A stretch of 64,000 nucleotides of DNA from Talpa occidentalis (lineage: Eukaryota > Chordata > Mammalia > Eulipotyphla > Talpidae): assembly GCF_014898055.3 (NCBI RefSeq), contig NW_023604861.1, forward strand, positions 84,292,399 through 84,356,398. Reading direction: 5' to 3'. Shown here piece after piece: positions 1-11,914 of this stretch. The notes below the pieces were generated by a model that did no database searches, was not told the origin of the DNA, and saw nothing but the letters and a program-made list of their open reading frames with translations. The position numbers and the translations under genes were made by a program. How positions within the stretch are numbered: position 1 is the first letter of the stretch; each line of letters starts with the position of its first letter.

Positions 1-29
1 CTCAGCAGGCACGGTCACCTGTCTTATAC

Positions 30-234
30 AGTGCTCTCAACTGGGGTGATTTTGTGAGACATTTGGCAACATTTGGAGATATTTTTGATCATCACGACCT
101 GGGGTGGGGGTTGCTGCTGGCATCCAGTGGGTAGAAAGCAGTGCAGTTCACCATTGTACAAAGCATAGGAAAGCCCCCACAACAAAGAATGACCCAGCCC
201 AGAATGTCAGCAGTATTGACACTGGGAAACCCTT
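30..234 (+). mobile_element. MER20 (hAT-Charlie nonautonomous DNA transposon)
   Basis: Near full length. It carries the MER20 landmarks ACATTTGGCAACATTTGGAG, GCTGGCATCCAGTGGGTAGA and CCCCCACAACAAAGAATGAC, and ends near ACTGGGAAACCC. MER20 copies have been described as regulatory elements in endometrial stromal cells; no such activity can be read here. Confidence 0.8.
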
Positions 235-468
235 ATCTTACACATATCTGGAGACTGACAGACAGAAGCCAATCTGAGGTAGAGGAGGATGGTTTGGGAG
301 CCTGGATTCCAGGCCAGCTGGGCTTAGGTTCCAATCCAGGCTCAGCATCACCCCCTCTCACCCCAGAGTTGAGCTCCTGCCAGACCCAGGTTTCCTCAGA
401 GCCCAGGGCCTAGAAGAGCCCCCAGACTGGTCTCCCCACTAGCCGGCACATGGCCTGTGTGTTAGTGA

Positions 469-488
469 CACGCCCTCTAGTGACAGCA
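469..488 (-). promoter_or_regulatory. Candidate CTCF site (weaker)
   Basis: On the minus strand the core reads TCACTAGAGGGCGTG. It fits the CTCF core CCASYAGRKGGCRS except at the first position. It is a motif match only. Confidence 0.35.
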
Positions 489-878
489 GGAGCGCTCTAC
501 ATCCCTGACACCAGAGACTGCCTGGCCTTCCGTTAGGAGGAGACCTAACAAAACCTCAGGAATGGAGGTTGTGGTATTCAACCCTGAAAGGCATCAACTT
601 CTGCCCTCCAAAAACCCCTTTCACCAGCAGCATCAATGTTCCTGGAAAGGCAAGAACGCAGGAGTGATGTCCAGGGGAATGTCTACAAAGTCAGAAGATA
701 CCGCCTGCTCACCCTGTGACCCCAGCAGCCACAAGCCACCTCCCATACTGGTTCCCTTAGATGTAAGAGGGTCTGTCCTTACCAAATCTCACATCCCTGG
801 TTGAGCTCACACAGAATGCTGGCCTCTGTACCCATGCCGCATCAGGTCAGAAGGCTGAGACATCTCTAACCCTGATTG

Positions 879-986
<108 letters not shown>

Positions 987-2519
987 GTGGGAGGAGGAGA
1001 TAACTTGTAGACCAGCTTGCTCCCAGGAATCCACAAGTGAAATGTAGCCACAGCACGACAGAGGACTTTGGTTCCAACACAGAACCACTTGAGATGGAAA
1101 ATAAAGCATGAAAGGAGATGAATATCAAGCCTCCCTCCCCTCAGAGAGGCCCTCCAGGACACTTTTGGGGGTGAAACACCTCAACCTCATATAAGATGCC
1201 TGGATGGAAGAAAAGAAAACAAAAACCCACAAAATGGTGACAAGCCTCTCTGCCTCTTCCCTTGGAACCCATAGTTCTTCCTGCTTGCCTACTCAAATGT
1301 GACCTGCCCCGTATTCTCTTCTGTGTACTATGTACATTGGCTGTCTATTTATTGAGCACCTACAGTGCGCACGAACTCCTAGCCATCTCTTCCTTTGAGC
1401 CATGAGAATACCGACCTGTGAACTCATTTCCACGATTTCATCCAGAACTTTCAATTCTATGATACCCCTTTCAAATCTGGCCCCTCCTATCCCACTCTTG
1501 GCAAGTCCAGTTCTGGAGACACAGACACTGAGAACTCAGCAAATGGAAATGAGAGCAAGACCAACCATGGGTCATGGGTCTCCTTTCTAGCACACCAGCA
1601 AGATCTATTATTGACAGTATCAGCAGGTTAATTAAGCAGTCTGTTAGTGATAATGTTAAGAAAGCTGGCACATTTTCAACTCAGATTGACACCATTCAAG
1701 ACTCAGGCATAACTGATGCTGGAGCAGCGACGCTGGGAGATGTCACGGGATGTGGGTGGAGAGAGAGAAAGAAAAAGAGAGAGAGGTTGCTTCACACTGA
1801 CGGCAAGCTCAGTGTCAAGTCCTGAGGAGAATATGCTCTTGACTGCTGCAGGTGTTCTCACATCAGGCCCATCGGGATGCAAAATCATGCAGCTAATGAA
1901 TCACCCTGCGTAAAAGGGACAGTGTGGGGAAGAAGAAAGAGCAGCAGAGAGGCAAATGTGCAAGAAAATTCTAGAAAAGAAGATGACAGGGGACCCTGCC
2001 CCCTAATTTAGCACAGGAACAGACATGTAGATCAGCAGAGTTAATACTTCCGAAACAAACCCACCTACAAGGGAAATGAGTTTGGGCTAAAGCAGTTATA
2101 TCAACTCAAACATGAGGGTGAAGCAATGGGCTATTCATTTAGGGAAAATAAACTGCCAGGACTCCTCAGTCCCAGGATACGTTTCCCCATATTTCATGTT
2201 TGAAATATCCCAATGTGCCTTACAACAAATATTGGTATAGGGGACCTCATGTGCTCCCCCATCACTGCCAGTGCATGTATGAGCTTAGCCTGTAGGTATC
2301 TGTTCCCTCAAGTGTCACCTCAGCTGCCCACGGAAATCCACACAGAATTTGAACTCAAACTTAGATCCCTAATTGTTGCCTAAAACATCTTTTTAAAACT
2401 TACACTATAATGGAGCATGGACATGAAAAGTTATTGTACATGCAGAAGATCGTCTGCCAGATACCAGGCAATGCAATTAAAGGCAGCAGAAATTGCCAAA
2501 CCATAGATAGCTACCCTAA

Positions 2520-2900
2520 AGAAATGCTTGCCCATATGCACAAAGAGACATTTACAAGGATGTTAATTATAGCACTGTTTGTAAGAGCAAATAATTAGAA
2601 ACAACCTAAATGTCCACCATTAGGGAACTCACATGGGAAGATCTCCAAAACAAACTTATATGAAAGAAGTTATGGGATATACACGGGATGCTTCGCTGCA
2701 TGTAAACTCCATAATTGGTATATACACAAGTGTGTGTGTACAAGTCCACAGGTAATGTTTTGATAGGTTCACATCTCACAGAAAGGTCCCCTGGGGAACT
2801 AAATTTGGGAATTAGGGGTTAGTGAAGAATTTCCAATTTTTTTCCTTGAATTTTTTATATTGTTTGTATTTTTGCAATGAGAATATAATCATGTTACTTG
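2520..2900 (+). mobile_element. Old L1 3' fragment
   Basis: Text such as AATTATAGCACTGTTTGTAA and AAACAACCTAAATGTCCACC matches the degenerate C-terminal ORF2 region of mammalian L1. The reading frame is broken. Confidence 0.6.
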
Positions 2901-3479
2901 TCTAAAATGTTCAAAGGAATTGCCAAACTTCTTGAAGTAGATCATAAAAAATTTAAAGTCAGCAGGGATAGATGTAACCTCACGGTGGCTCCTACACTTC
3001 GGCACCTATATGTCAGAAACTCACTGAAGAAGCTGATTAACATCAGGAATATGTTTTTCTTTGAATAAAGAAAAAAAATGAAACTGCTAGTTTCATTTCA
3101 TAGGAAATTCAGACAAAAAAATTCCCAGTATCCATTCATATGCTTTGAAGCAACACTATGTACATTTGAAAGGGATCAGAACAGAAGTAAGGACTACAAA
3201 AAAGCAGTGGTAGCAGCAGGACTGTTTGACAACCCCTGTTTAAAAGATAATTAGAAAATTTGCAGAAAGCTTGGACTCACACTCTGTGGTACTGAAAAAA
3301 AAACTGACTTAGAGCGAATGTGTAAGTGAATGTTTATGTATTCCTTAAGTGAACATGACATAAAGGAGATTATATTAATGCGTCTTATTATTAAGCATCT
3401 TAGAATTAAGAAACATGACTTTGATCTCTATTTTATGAACCATGGCATAAGAAACGGGCAACTGTATTGATTTTAGATA

Positions 3480-3785
3480 ATGAACAGGGCTAGCAATATG
3501 AATCTGTAGAGGGTCACGGTGACTGACTCCAACAGCTATTCTACCCCAAAAAGATTAGGCTGAACTGATAGCAACAATCCCTCCTAGTTGGTGATTGATT
3601 TAGGAAGGGACACCTGACCTAGCCTGGCCAATGAGCAAGGATGGCTGGGGACTTCTGGAAAAGGCTTCCTCCTTGATGGAAAGAAGTGGAGGAAGAGGTG
3701 CAGGCAGAGCTTCCTGTCCTCTGGGCCGTGGTGGGTCTGGATGCAATGCTTGGAGTGGCCGCTGCCATCTTACAACCGAGAAGGG
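3480..3785. mobile_element. Degenerate LTR-like repeat
   Basis: The text resembles an old MaLR/ERVL-type LTR ('cctggccaatgagcaaggatggctgggg', then 'tggaaaaggcttcctcc', then 'gctgccatcttacaaccg', shown as short landmarks). It is immediately followed by a SINE. The family assignment is uncertain. Confidence 0.35.
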
Positions 3786-3790
3786 AGCTA

Positions 3791-4080
3791 GCCTACAGAT
3801 GGCACAACGGGTGAAGCACAGCACGTTGAAGCTGCCTGCAGTCTCTGCAGTACGAGTTCAATCCCCCGGCCTGCCAGGGAGCAAACCACATGGCACAGCA
3901 GACCTCTCCTGTCTCGCCCGCTGCTCCCCTCAGCAGGGTATTTTGTCAGTCTGCCTGTTCTGTTCCCTACTCTGTCTTTGGTGAATCCTCTCACCCCCCC
4001 ACACCCGCCACACCTCAGGGCTGTATCCCGGTTCCTGTATGCATAAATAAATGAAAATATTAGAAAAGAAAGAAAAAAAA
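3791..4080 (+). mobile_element. tRNA-derived SINE (Rhin-1-like), diverged
   Basis: It has a diverged A-box region (GATGGCACAACGGGTGAAGC), a GAGTTCAATCCC B box, CCCCTCAGCAG, GGTGAATCCTCTCACC and a GCATAAATAAATG tail. It is one of the more diverged copies. Confidence 0.85.
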
Positions 4081-4569
4081 AGATCTGGGGCACAGAGATG
4101 GGAGGAAGGGTCCTGGACACCTCTCCTGGAGCTGGACCTTGGAAAGAAATTCCTTTATCACTTAAGCCAGTTTGAGTGCTACTTTCAGTCAAAGACGTCC
4201 ATACAATGGATTTGACTTTTTTGCCTTAAATTTTCTGTAGTATATGTTTTTATAGTTGTACTTTTAATGGAATAATTTAAAAGTTATTTAAAAATAGGAC
4301 CAAGGTCACAAAAATATCTAAGTAGGAATTTATAAAAAGAAATATTTTTAAGTACAATGAACCTGAACTCCACCTTCCTAATAATCAAAGGTAGATTCTT
4401 GAATCAAAGAAAAAATCAGTTTGCAGTTCTTAATGTTTTGGAGACTAAACTTCATTGGCTGAGGGCTTACAATTAGCGGTAGCTTCTGTCACATGATAGT
4501 TTAATATATTGTCAAATAAGCAATCGTTTCCTTTCTGGTATATTTTGGTGTCATTAAGAAACTAATCCT

Positions 4570-4901
4570 GGGCCTCCTCTGGTGGCGCAGTGGTTGAGCG
4601 CTGGGTTGCGAAGCTGCCCGCAGCCTCTGGGGCGCCGGTTCGATCCCCGGCTGCTCCCCGGCCACCGGAGGAGGGTCCTGCATGGCGTGCAGGCCTCTCC
4701 TGCCGCCCGCTGCTCCCCTCAGCAGTGTACTTCAGTCCTTCTGCCTGTTCTGCTCCCTGCTCTGGCTCTGGTGAATTCTCTCACCCTCCCGCGCTTCTGA
4801 CTATACCCAGTGCATGTATAAACAAACAAGCAAAAAACAAACAAATAAATAAATAAATAAAACATGCCTCTATTAAAAAAAAAATTAAAAAAAAAAAAAG
4901 A
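4570..4901 (+). mobile_element. tRNA-derived SINE, subfamily A
   Basis: A full-length copy with GCCGGTTCGATCCCCGGC as B box and the subfamily A 3' text GACTATACCCAGTGCATGTAT. It is preceded by the 14-bp target AAGAAACTAATCCT (4556-4569), which recurs after it (4902-4915) and again after the next SINE (5187-5200). Confidence 0.92.
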
Positions 4902-4915
4902 AAGAAACTAATCCT

Positions 4916-5186
4916 GGGCCTCCCTGGTGGCACAAGGAGTTAAGAGGCAACCTACAGGGCTGTCCCCGGCCACTGCAGCACGAGTGCAATCCCTGGCCAG
5001 GGAGCTACCCACATGGCGCAGCAGACCTCTCCTGCCTCGCCTGCTGCTCCCCTCAGCAGTGTACTTCGGTCAATCTGCCTGTTCTGTTCCCCGCTCTGTC
5101 TCTGGTGAATCCTTTCGCCCCCTACACCTCTGGCCTGTACCCTAGTTATTGCATGCATAAATAAATAAATCTTTAAAAAAAAAAAA
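4916..5186 (+). mobile_element. tRNA-derived SINE, subfamily B
   Basis: A full-length copy with GGCCTCCCTGGTGGCACAAG at the start and CTCTGGCCTGTACCCTAG in the body, ending (ATAA)nATCTTT(A)n. It is flanked by the second and third copies of AAGAAACTAATCCT. Confidence 0.93.
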
Positions 5187-5299
5187 AAGAAACTAATCCT
5201 ACTCTAATGTTCATCGCTATTTTCTTCAAGAAACTTTAAAATTTTACTTTTCACATTTAGGTCTTTATATGGAATTTATTATGGGGTAAGAAATACAGA

Positions 5300-6128
5300 T
5301 CTTCTTTCTATCACTTCTACATGGAAATCCCAACACCCAATAAAAATAAGAAAACTTCTCTACCACACTGGGAACTGGAAAAATGCAAATTAAAAAGGGA
5401 TAAGAACCATTTCAAATGGTCAAACATTTCTAAAGATTGATAATACCCAAGGACATAAGGGAACTAAAATTCAAAACTTGTAGGTGAAATAAAAGCTAGT
5501 GTGCTCACCTGTCAACATCTAGTAAAGCTAGAAACATGGTGCCTGGGAGGGGCCTTGTGATTCTCAATGCTCTGCACAACTGAAACCAAATCTGGGGTCA
5601 GGTTTGGATCTACGCTTTTTTTTTGTTTTAAAGCTCCGCAGGTGGATGCTTGAACACGTCCGCCCCGGAGAAACCTCTCTTCATGTGCACTGGGAGGGTG
5701 CCTGGGTGGTTTAGTACACTACTCTGTGCATAATGAGAAACTCTAGAAACAATCAAAATGTCCCAAATAAATCAACTGTGGAAGTCAGGTGGCAGAATGC
5801 CCACAGCGGCTGAAAGGAATGTAAACATATTAACACGGAAAAATCTCAAAACCACAATGAAAAGCAAGTTTTAAGAGGATAGGCCCAGTTTGATGCAGTT
5901 AATTATAATAATATAATTTAGAAACCACATAAAAATACGATTTCTGGTTTGTGGTACATACACAGGATAAAACATAAAAACACAAAGCTGTGAGGGGGAG
6001 TAGTATGGGAACCAAATCAATGGCTATCCCCATGGAGAGGAGACCAGAATCACAAAGGTGGTGGGCACAGAGGTTTTGAGGTATAGCTAACATTTTATTT
6101 TTCTATTTCCTATCATTTTCCATGTGTT
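5300..6128 (+). mobile_element. Old L1 3' remnants
   Basis: Degenerate L1 3' text such as ATGCAAATTAAAAAGGGATA and GAAACAATCAAAATGTCCCA, with no open frame. It is interrupted by sequence I could not assign at about 5510-5700. Confidence 0.5.
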
Positions 6129-6140
6129 TGAAATAATACT

Positions 6141-6414
6141 TTTTTTAACAAAAAAAAAAAAAGATTTATTTATTTATGCATACAAGAGCTGGGGCACAGG
6201 CCAGAGATGTGGGGGGTGAGAGAATTCACCAGAGACACAGCGGGGAACAGAACAGACTGAAATACACTGCTGAGGGGAGCAGTAGGTGAGTCAGGAGAGG
6301 TCTGCTGCACTACGTGGGTTGCTCCCTGGCCGGCTGGGGGTCGAACTTGTGCTGCAGAGGCTGCGGATTGCTTCATAGTGTGGTGCTTCACCCCTTGCGC
6401 CACCAGGGAGGCCC
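6141..6414 (-). mobile_element. tRNA-derived SINE, subfamily B
   Basis: Antisense copy, poly-T at the left and GCGCCACCAGGGAGGCC at the right. The target duplication is TGAAATAATACT (6129-6140) / TGAAATGATACT (6415-6426). It lies in sense orientation relative to SFXN5. Confidence 0.93.
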
Positions 6415-6715
6415 TGAAATGATACTTAATACTCCAGTGGCAACCAGGAGACTTTAGCTCCCATCCTGGCTCCACATGGACAGTGAACAAGTTCTCCTGA
6501 CTCTACTTCTCCTCTCTCTCTTCTATTTTGTAGGTAAGATGTGAGCACAGTAAACAATTCAAATTGTGTAAAAGGGTAAATAATAAATAGCAAGTCTCCT
6601 TCCAATCCTTGGCCCTTAGCTTTACCTTCTCCCAAGTACTATATAAGAGCCAAGTACTATAGGCAGATTCTCATGTCCCTGTCCATGTATTTACAAATGG
6701 GCGTGTAAGTGCATC

Positions 6716-6717
<2 letters not shown>

Positions 6718-6806
<89 letters not shown>
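6718..6806. repeat. Compound (TC)n(AC)n microsatellite
   Basis: About 50 bp of TC followed by about 38 bp of AC. The motif pair is the reverse complement in kind (GT then GA on the minus strand) of the tract at 881-982. Confidence 0.97.
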
Positions 6807-6808
<2 letters not shown>

Positions 6809-7129
6809 AATCGCTCCAGAATGCAGTCCCCCTGCCTTTAGAGGAGTGACGACTACCAATCGAAGATGTTCACCCCAGTGTTTGCTTCTTCAACAATATA
6901 TCACGTCATTCAACCCAAGAGGCTGAGCTACGTGGCATAGATTTTCTTTGAAAAAGCTTGCAAATCTGGGGAGAATTTCACAACCCATACTGAAGTGTCA
7001 CAAACTCAGGACTGGGAATTTCTGGATTGAAAAATCAGCCTGTAAATTTAAGTGTAGACTGACTCTGACATTCCGGATCTCTTAATAAAAGATTCCTGTT
7101 AACACATCCATTTTCTGGAAAGCTCTCTT

Positions 7130-7360
7130 TTATCACAGCTGCTCCCTAGCTTGTGATTCTTAGTGGTTCCCCATTAACCATAAGATAAAACTCAGCTCTA
7201 ATCTAAGAGCCAAGGCTCCAACATGCCTCTACTCCCCCCTTTCCCCAACTGGCTCAGCCCACCCAACCAGGCCCTGCTCTACCCATATTCAAAATCCCTC
7301 CTCTCCTGCCTTGAGCCCCCCAACTTCTCTCTCTGGATTTCTTGGCCATCTAGATTTCAG
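7130..7360 (+). mobile_element. L2 3'-region remnant
   Basis: Landmarks GGTTCCCCATTAACCATAAG, then AAGGCTCCAACATGCC and CCCTGCTCTACCC, match the L2 3' end. Highly diverged. Confidence 0.5.
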
Positions 7361-8769
7361 GACTTACAAAATCTCTAAATTGGCAGGCCATTCATGGCAC
7401 AAGCATTCACTAAGTACCCTCTAGATGCCAGGTTCTGGGCAGGTTGCCCAGAAACAGGTGATTCAGTCACATGTGAGTGGCCCTCACAGATTTTTGGGCC
7501 AGGCAGTTTCTTGGACATTTTTCTAACCCAAGGGTCAGACAGCTCATTCCAATAACAGGCTGTGTAATGTTCAGAAGATCCTTCCACCCTTGTTGGGTCA
7601 CACTTATCAGTGCTACTCTGGCTGTGTGGAGTCCAGAACGAAATAGACTCCTTAGTTCTGGGTACTCTATTTCTAGTAATGCAGCTGGGGTCTGAGGGAG
7701 GCTCAACAGCCACACACCACAATGGGAACCCACCCAGAGCATCCAGCCCAGTCTGTCTCCTAACTACATCAGCTAAGCCAGGCCTCACATTTCTACGCTT
7801 GTGCCCCAGGCTTTGAGTCAAACCTTGTGAGAGTTCTTGGATCCCCATACTCTTATCCAACTTAAGGGAGATCCATCAAGTTATCACTGACTGGAAAGAG
7901 GATGTGTTAAGTCATGACGTCCAGGACACGGCGGACATAGGTGCACCTGTTGCCCTATAATCACAGAGGCCAACAGACAGGAGGTCAGGCTTGGGGACTG
8001 ACCTTTAGGGTCGGGTATGCTATATGGCCTCCTCCCAGATGAGGTAAGGAGGCAGATGAGCACTAAGAGAAGGGAAGCTGGAGTAAGAGACTCAAAGCCC
8101 TGGGGGGACAGTGGGGCATGGAGACAGGATGGGGCAGATGTGGGGCACACTGGCATGAGGGAATGGAAGGCCTTTTCCCCAAGACTGCCCAGATAGCCTG
8201 AGGAAGGGACTCACTGGGGACCACAGGGAATTTGTTCACAGAGATGAAATACTCCGTGATGTTGGGCAAAAGGGGCTGCTGTGCAGACAGCTCAGGAAGT
8301 CATCTCCTGGCAAAGGGTGATGAGGTTGGCCCTTCCGACCCATGTCTATGCAAGGAGTCGGCTGGCTGGCTGGCTGGCGCTGAGGCTCAGGCCTCCCCCA
8401 CAGGGAAATCAGAGCTCAGAGCAGGGTCTTTATTAGCAAAGGCACAGCTTCTTGCCCCCTGCCCCATGTGTAGTCCATCAGGCAGAGTGGGGGTGACTTT
8501 CAGGGTTTCCTGGCCTCCCTCTCCATCCCCAAGTGACTGGGTCTTACCTCCTGGCCGAAGCCCCCACCCCACCCATTCCCCACATGTGTGCCTACTTCTC
8601 CACCAGCACCCTATCTTAGCACTGGGATCTGGCATTTCCTACGGCTGGTCCTTCCTTCCAGTCCCCTCGTAAGAAGACTGTTTGAGGGGCCCGTCTCCCC
8701 TGCAATGGACTTTGCTCGTGGAGCCTGGTGGCTGGACCTAGGGTGTGTATTTTTCCTATGCCTCCTCTA

Positions 8770-9010
8770 TTGACCTTTAATTACACTGCTTGCCCAGCTC
8801 CCCACACCATTAACCTCCTCCTCACAGCAACCACACATCAATTAATGGAGGGCCTGCTCCCAGCTCGAGCTCCTGAACACAATTAAGCGTGACAGTCCAC
8901 AAATAAGAAAGAACTAGAGAATTAATTAAGGTCTAAACAAATTAATTACCAGTCCCCAATCGATTCTGATGCCAGCACACATGCTTCTGGGCTCACTGTC
9001 TTTTCCTAAC
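8770..9010. promoter_or_regulatory. Candidate enhancer block rich in TAATTA motifs
   Basis: An AT-rich, non-repeat stretch with clustered homeodomain cores: ACATCAATTAATGG, AGAGAATTAATTAAGG and AAATTAATTACC, plus ACACAATTAAGCG and CAATCGATTC. No repeat family was recognised. Function is inferred only from motif clustering. Confidence 0.4.
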
Positions 9011-9809
9011 ATCTCCGTATATAAATAGAAACTGAGATTTCCCACGTGATTGCTGCTCTAGACCAGGGCACAGCAAGGTTTAAAACCACCTTGAGGGAGA
9101 GAAGTGTTTGTGGGAGTGTCCTGGGGGCTCCCACTTACTCAGTGCACACACATGCGTGCTCATCAGTTGTGCACATGCCCACAGCAACCATGACTGAAAA
9201 ACCAGGGTGGACCTGGAGCAGAGAGCTCTTAGAGGGACACTGGACACCTCGTGACCTCATCCCTTGGTTCCTGGACTGCAGGGGTGAGGGATCATCCAAG
9301 AGTGCTGGAAGCAGCCCTGGGCTGTGGCTGGGAGGTCTGGGTCTGGCCAGCTCAGGATAAATAAACCTGAATTTATTTATTCTTCTGTAAAACGGGGATA
9401 CTGGGGATGCTTGCTCTGGCTTGGGGTCCCCCAGAGAGAGAATGAGAATTGAGGGGGAACAGAGGCCTGCTGGGGGAAGAGTGGAGAGTGTGGCACTTCT
9501 GGGAGTACCCAGCTCTGCAATCCCAGGAGAGGCCTGCAGGGACTGTCACAGAGGTCCCAGCCAGAAGAGCTGGTGGCCAGAGAAAGGGTGGGAGAGGTAG
9601 AGTCAGGCAGGGAGCCAGGAGTCCCGTGCCTGGAGCCTCAGGCCTCTCTCTCTAGGGCAGACTTCAGGTTGGAGCAAGAGTCCCGGCAGGCACTCGGCAG
9701 GGGAGAGGGACGAAGCTGCTGACTCCTGGAAGCCTTGTTTCTCAGAGAATGACATCCCAGCCTGCCCATTTGGGAGGGAGTAGAGACTGTGAAGGTTCAT
9801 TCTGGTGCA

Positions 9810-9857
9810 CGCACACGCACACGCACATGCACACATGTACACACATACACACACGTG
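9810..9857. repeat. Imperfect (CA)n tract
   Basis: An interrupted CA/CG/TG alternation (GCACGCACACGCACACGCAC and onward), a purine-pyrimidine alternating run. Confidence 0.85.
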
Positions 9858-10336
9858 CGTGCCAGGGTTTAATCCTATTACTCCCACTTGCCTCAACATT
9901 TCTTCTGTGTGCACTCATGGCTTGGCAAGACCTGTCTCCCCATTAGGCCAGGAGTACAAAGGGGCAAAGGATCCTTTATAAGTCCAGCAAGTTCTGAGCA
10001 ATCTTTATGGTGACCTTCATGGTGGCCTGACCCAGTCTGGCCTAGCCTGCTGTGGAAAGTAGGGGTGGAGGCCTGGGGGAATCTAGGCCCTGTGGGCATG
10101 CAGAGATGCTGTTGTCTGGGGACAACATGGAGGAAGGCCAAGCACAAGGATTGCACAGTGGCCTGAGAGGACCAGGAGATTTTGAGGCCCTGGAAGGGAA
10201 GGGGCATGGCTACCCATCTTGTATACCACTGTGTCTGTGTTGACCAGGGGACTTTGCAAGTGCCCCTTTACAGGTGAGCCTGAATGGACCCTGGGAGCTA
10301 GAGAGAGGGAAGCCAGAAGGTGGGGGAGGAGAGGCT

Positions 10337-10358
10337 GGGGCGGGATGTGGGGTGGGGG
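10337..10358 (+). other. G-quadruplex-forming motif
   Basis: Four G runs with loops of 1, 4 and 1 nt: GGGG-C-GGG-ATGT-GGGG-T-GGGGG. It is on the template strand for SFXN5 transcription. Confidence 0.6.
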
Positions 10359-10879
10359 TGTGCAAGGCAGGCAGGCACACAGCCAGGGCAGTGAGATTGA
10401 GGAAACAGCCTGCTTCTCTCAGGCTCCTGGCCGGAGACTATGAGGGCTGCAGACTACACTATGACACTATGTGCCACTGTGCAACTGGCCAGGATACTCA
10501 GGATCTTGAGACCCCTCAAAGGTGCTAGACCAATGCAAGCGAACTGCAGGACCCTCCCATAAGAAGATAGGAGAGGAATCAGACAGGAGCCCCAAAAGGG
10601 ATAACTGGGGGATGTATCACTTATCAAAGTCTCAAGTGGAGGATGGCAGAAAGGATTAAATCCAAAAGCCCTGACCCTTGTCCTGGCGCCCCAGAGAGGT
10701 CACGACCACCCCCAAGGTCATGCAGCAAGATGGCTGGCAAAAGGGCTGGAATGGGCCCCTGGCAACGTCCTTATCTAAAGCTTGGCTCAAGGACAGATAA
10801 CATCTCGGTGGAGCCCCAGATCCAGTCCAGTGCAGCTGAGAGCTGCCCCTTCTCAAGTTGCAGCTGACCCTTCAGTCCA

Positions 10880-11070
10880 GCATGGCAAGGAACGCAAGAT
10901 CGGCAGCCGAGTTGGCTCAATTAGGCCCCTTAACAAAGTCAGATCTAAAGAGTTATTCCATTAATGGTCCACACCAGAAATAGCTGAGAGGTCATTAAAA
11001 GTGTGGAGTTGCTATAGCAATTATCTGGGTTGGCTGAGGATCAGCCAGGTGGTTGGTTTAGAGAGTTCAT
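10880..11070. promoter_or_regulatory. Candidate regulatory block
   Basis: A non-repeat stretch with CTCAATTAGGCC, TTCCATTAATGGTCC, AGGTCATTAAAAG, TTGCTATAGCAATTATC and GTTCATTAGCC. Clustered homeodomain-type cores and the short palindrome TTGCTATAGCAA suggest a regulatory element; there is no direct proof. Confidence 0.35.
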
Positions 11071-11119
11071 TAGCCTCTGGGCCATTGAGGAGGTGGGGCT
11101 GCCGAGTAAAGATCTCCCA

Positions 11120-11275
11120 CCTTCTCATAGGGCTTTTCAGGTACTTCATAGCACTTTCCTATGAATGGAATCTGGTCTGTGGTCTCATTTGATCCTCCCA
11201 TAGCTCTGAGGTATAGGAAGGTAGATACTGGCCCATTTTACAGATGGGACAGCTAAGTCCTGGGAGTGAGGAATG
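11120..11275 (-). mobile_element. MIR SINE remnant
   Basis: GGTCTCATTTGATCCTCCCA followed by CCCATTTTACAGATGGGACA is the MIR core in antisense orientation. Confidence 0.75.
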
Positions 11276-11640
11276 GGGCTGGGAACATGATCCTGGCTCG
11301 ACTCTGGCTCTTCAGACTGAAGCTAGATACCAGGGAGGTCAAGGTTCTTGGTGTCACAGCCTCCTGAGCTGAACCCCGGCTTAGTCCTCTGGCATCACAT
11401 GGGGAAGGGAAGTCAGGGTCGTGGTTCAAGCACTTGCTTAGCCTTCATATTTGACCACTAATCACTTGCTGCCTTGTGCTTCATTCAATCTGGCTTATAT
11501 CTTTTCCATCTTTTAAAAAGTAACATTGGTTTATAACAATTGGTTTATATAGGTTTCTGGAGCCCTATACGTTGGCATCTATACATTTTATCTTAGTTCA
11601 CCACCAGAAGTCTAGTTTCCATCCATCACCATATCTTTTT

Positions 11641-11914
11641 TTTTTTTTTTAAGATTTATTTATTTATTTATACAAGAACCAGGGTACAGTCCAGATGCAT
11701 GGGAGGGTGAGAGGATTCACCAGAGACAGAGCGGGGAACAGAACAGGCAGAACTGACGAAATACACTACTGAGGGGAGCAGCCAGCGCGACAGGAGATGT
11801 CTGCTACGCCATGTGGGAACCTCGCCGGTGGCCGGGGATCGAACCAGCACTGCAGAGGCTGTGGGCAGCTTCGCAGCCCAGGTCTCAACCTCTGTGCCAC
11901 CAGGGAAGGCCCTT
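11641..11914 (-). mobile_element. tRNA-derived SINE, A/B intermediate
   Basis: Antisense copy with TTATACAAGAACCAGGGTAC and TGCCACCAGGGAAGGCC. The perfect target duplication CACCATATCTTTTT lies at 11627-11640 and 11915-11928. Confidence 0.93.

Noticed and set aside
4570..4650. tRNA-like A and B boxes at SINE heads
   Set aside because: They belong to retroposed SINEs with A tails and target duplications, not to functional tRNA genes; no acceptor stem closes.
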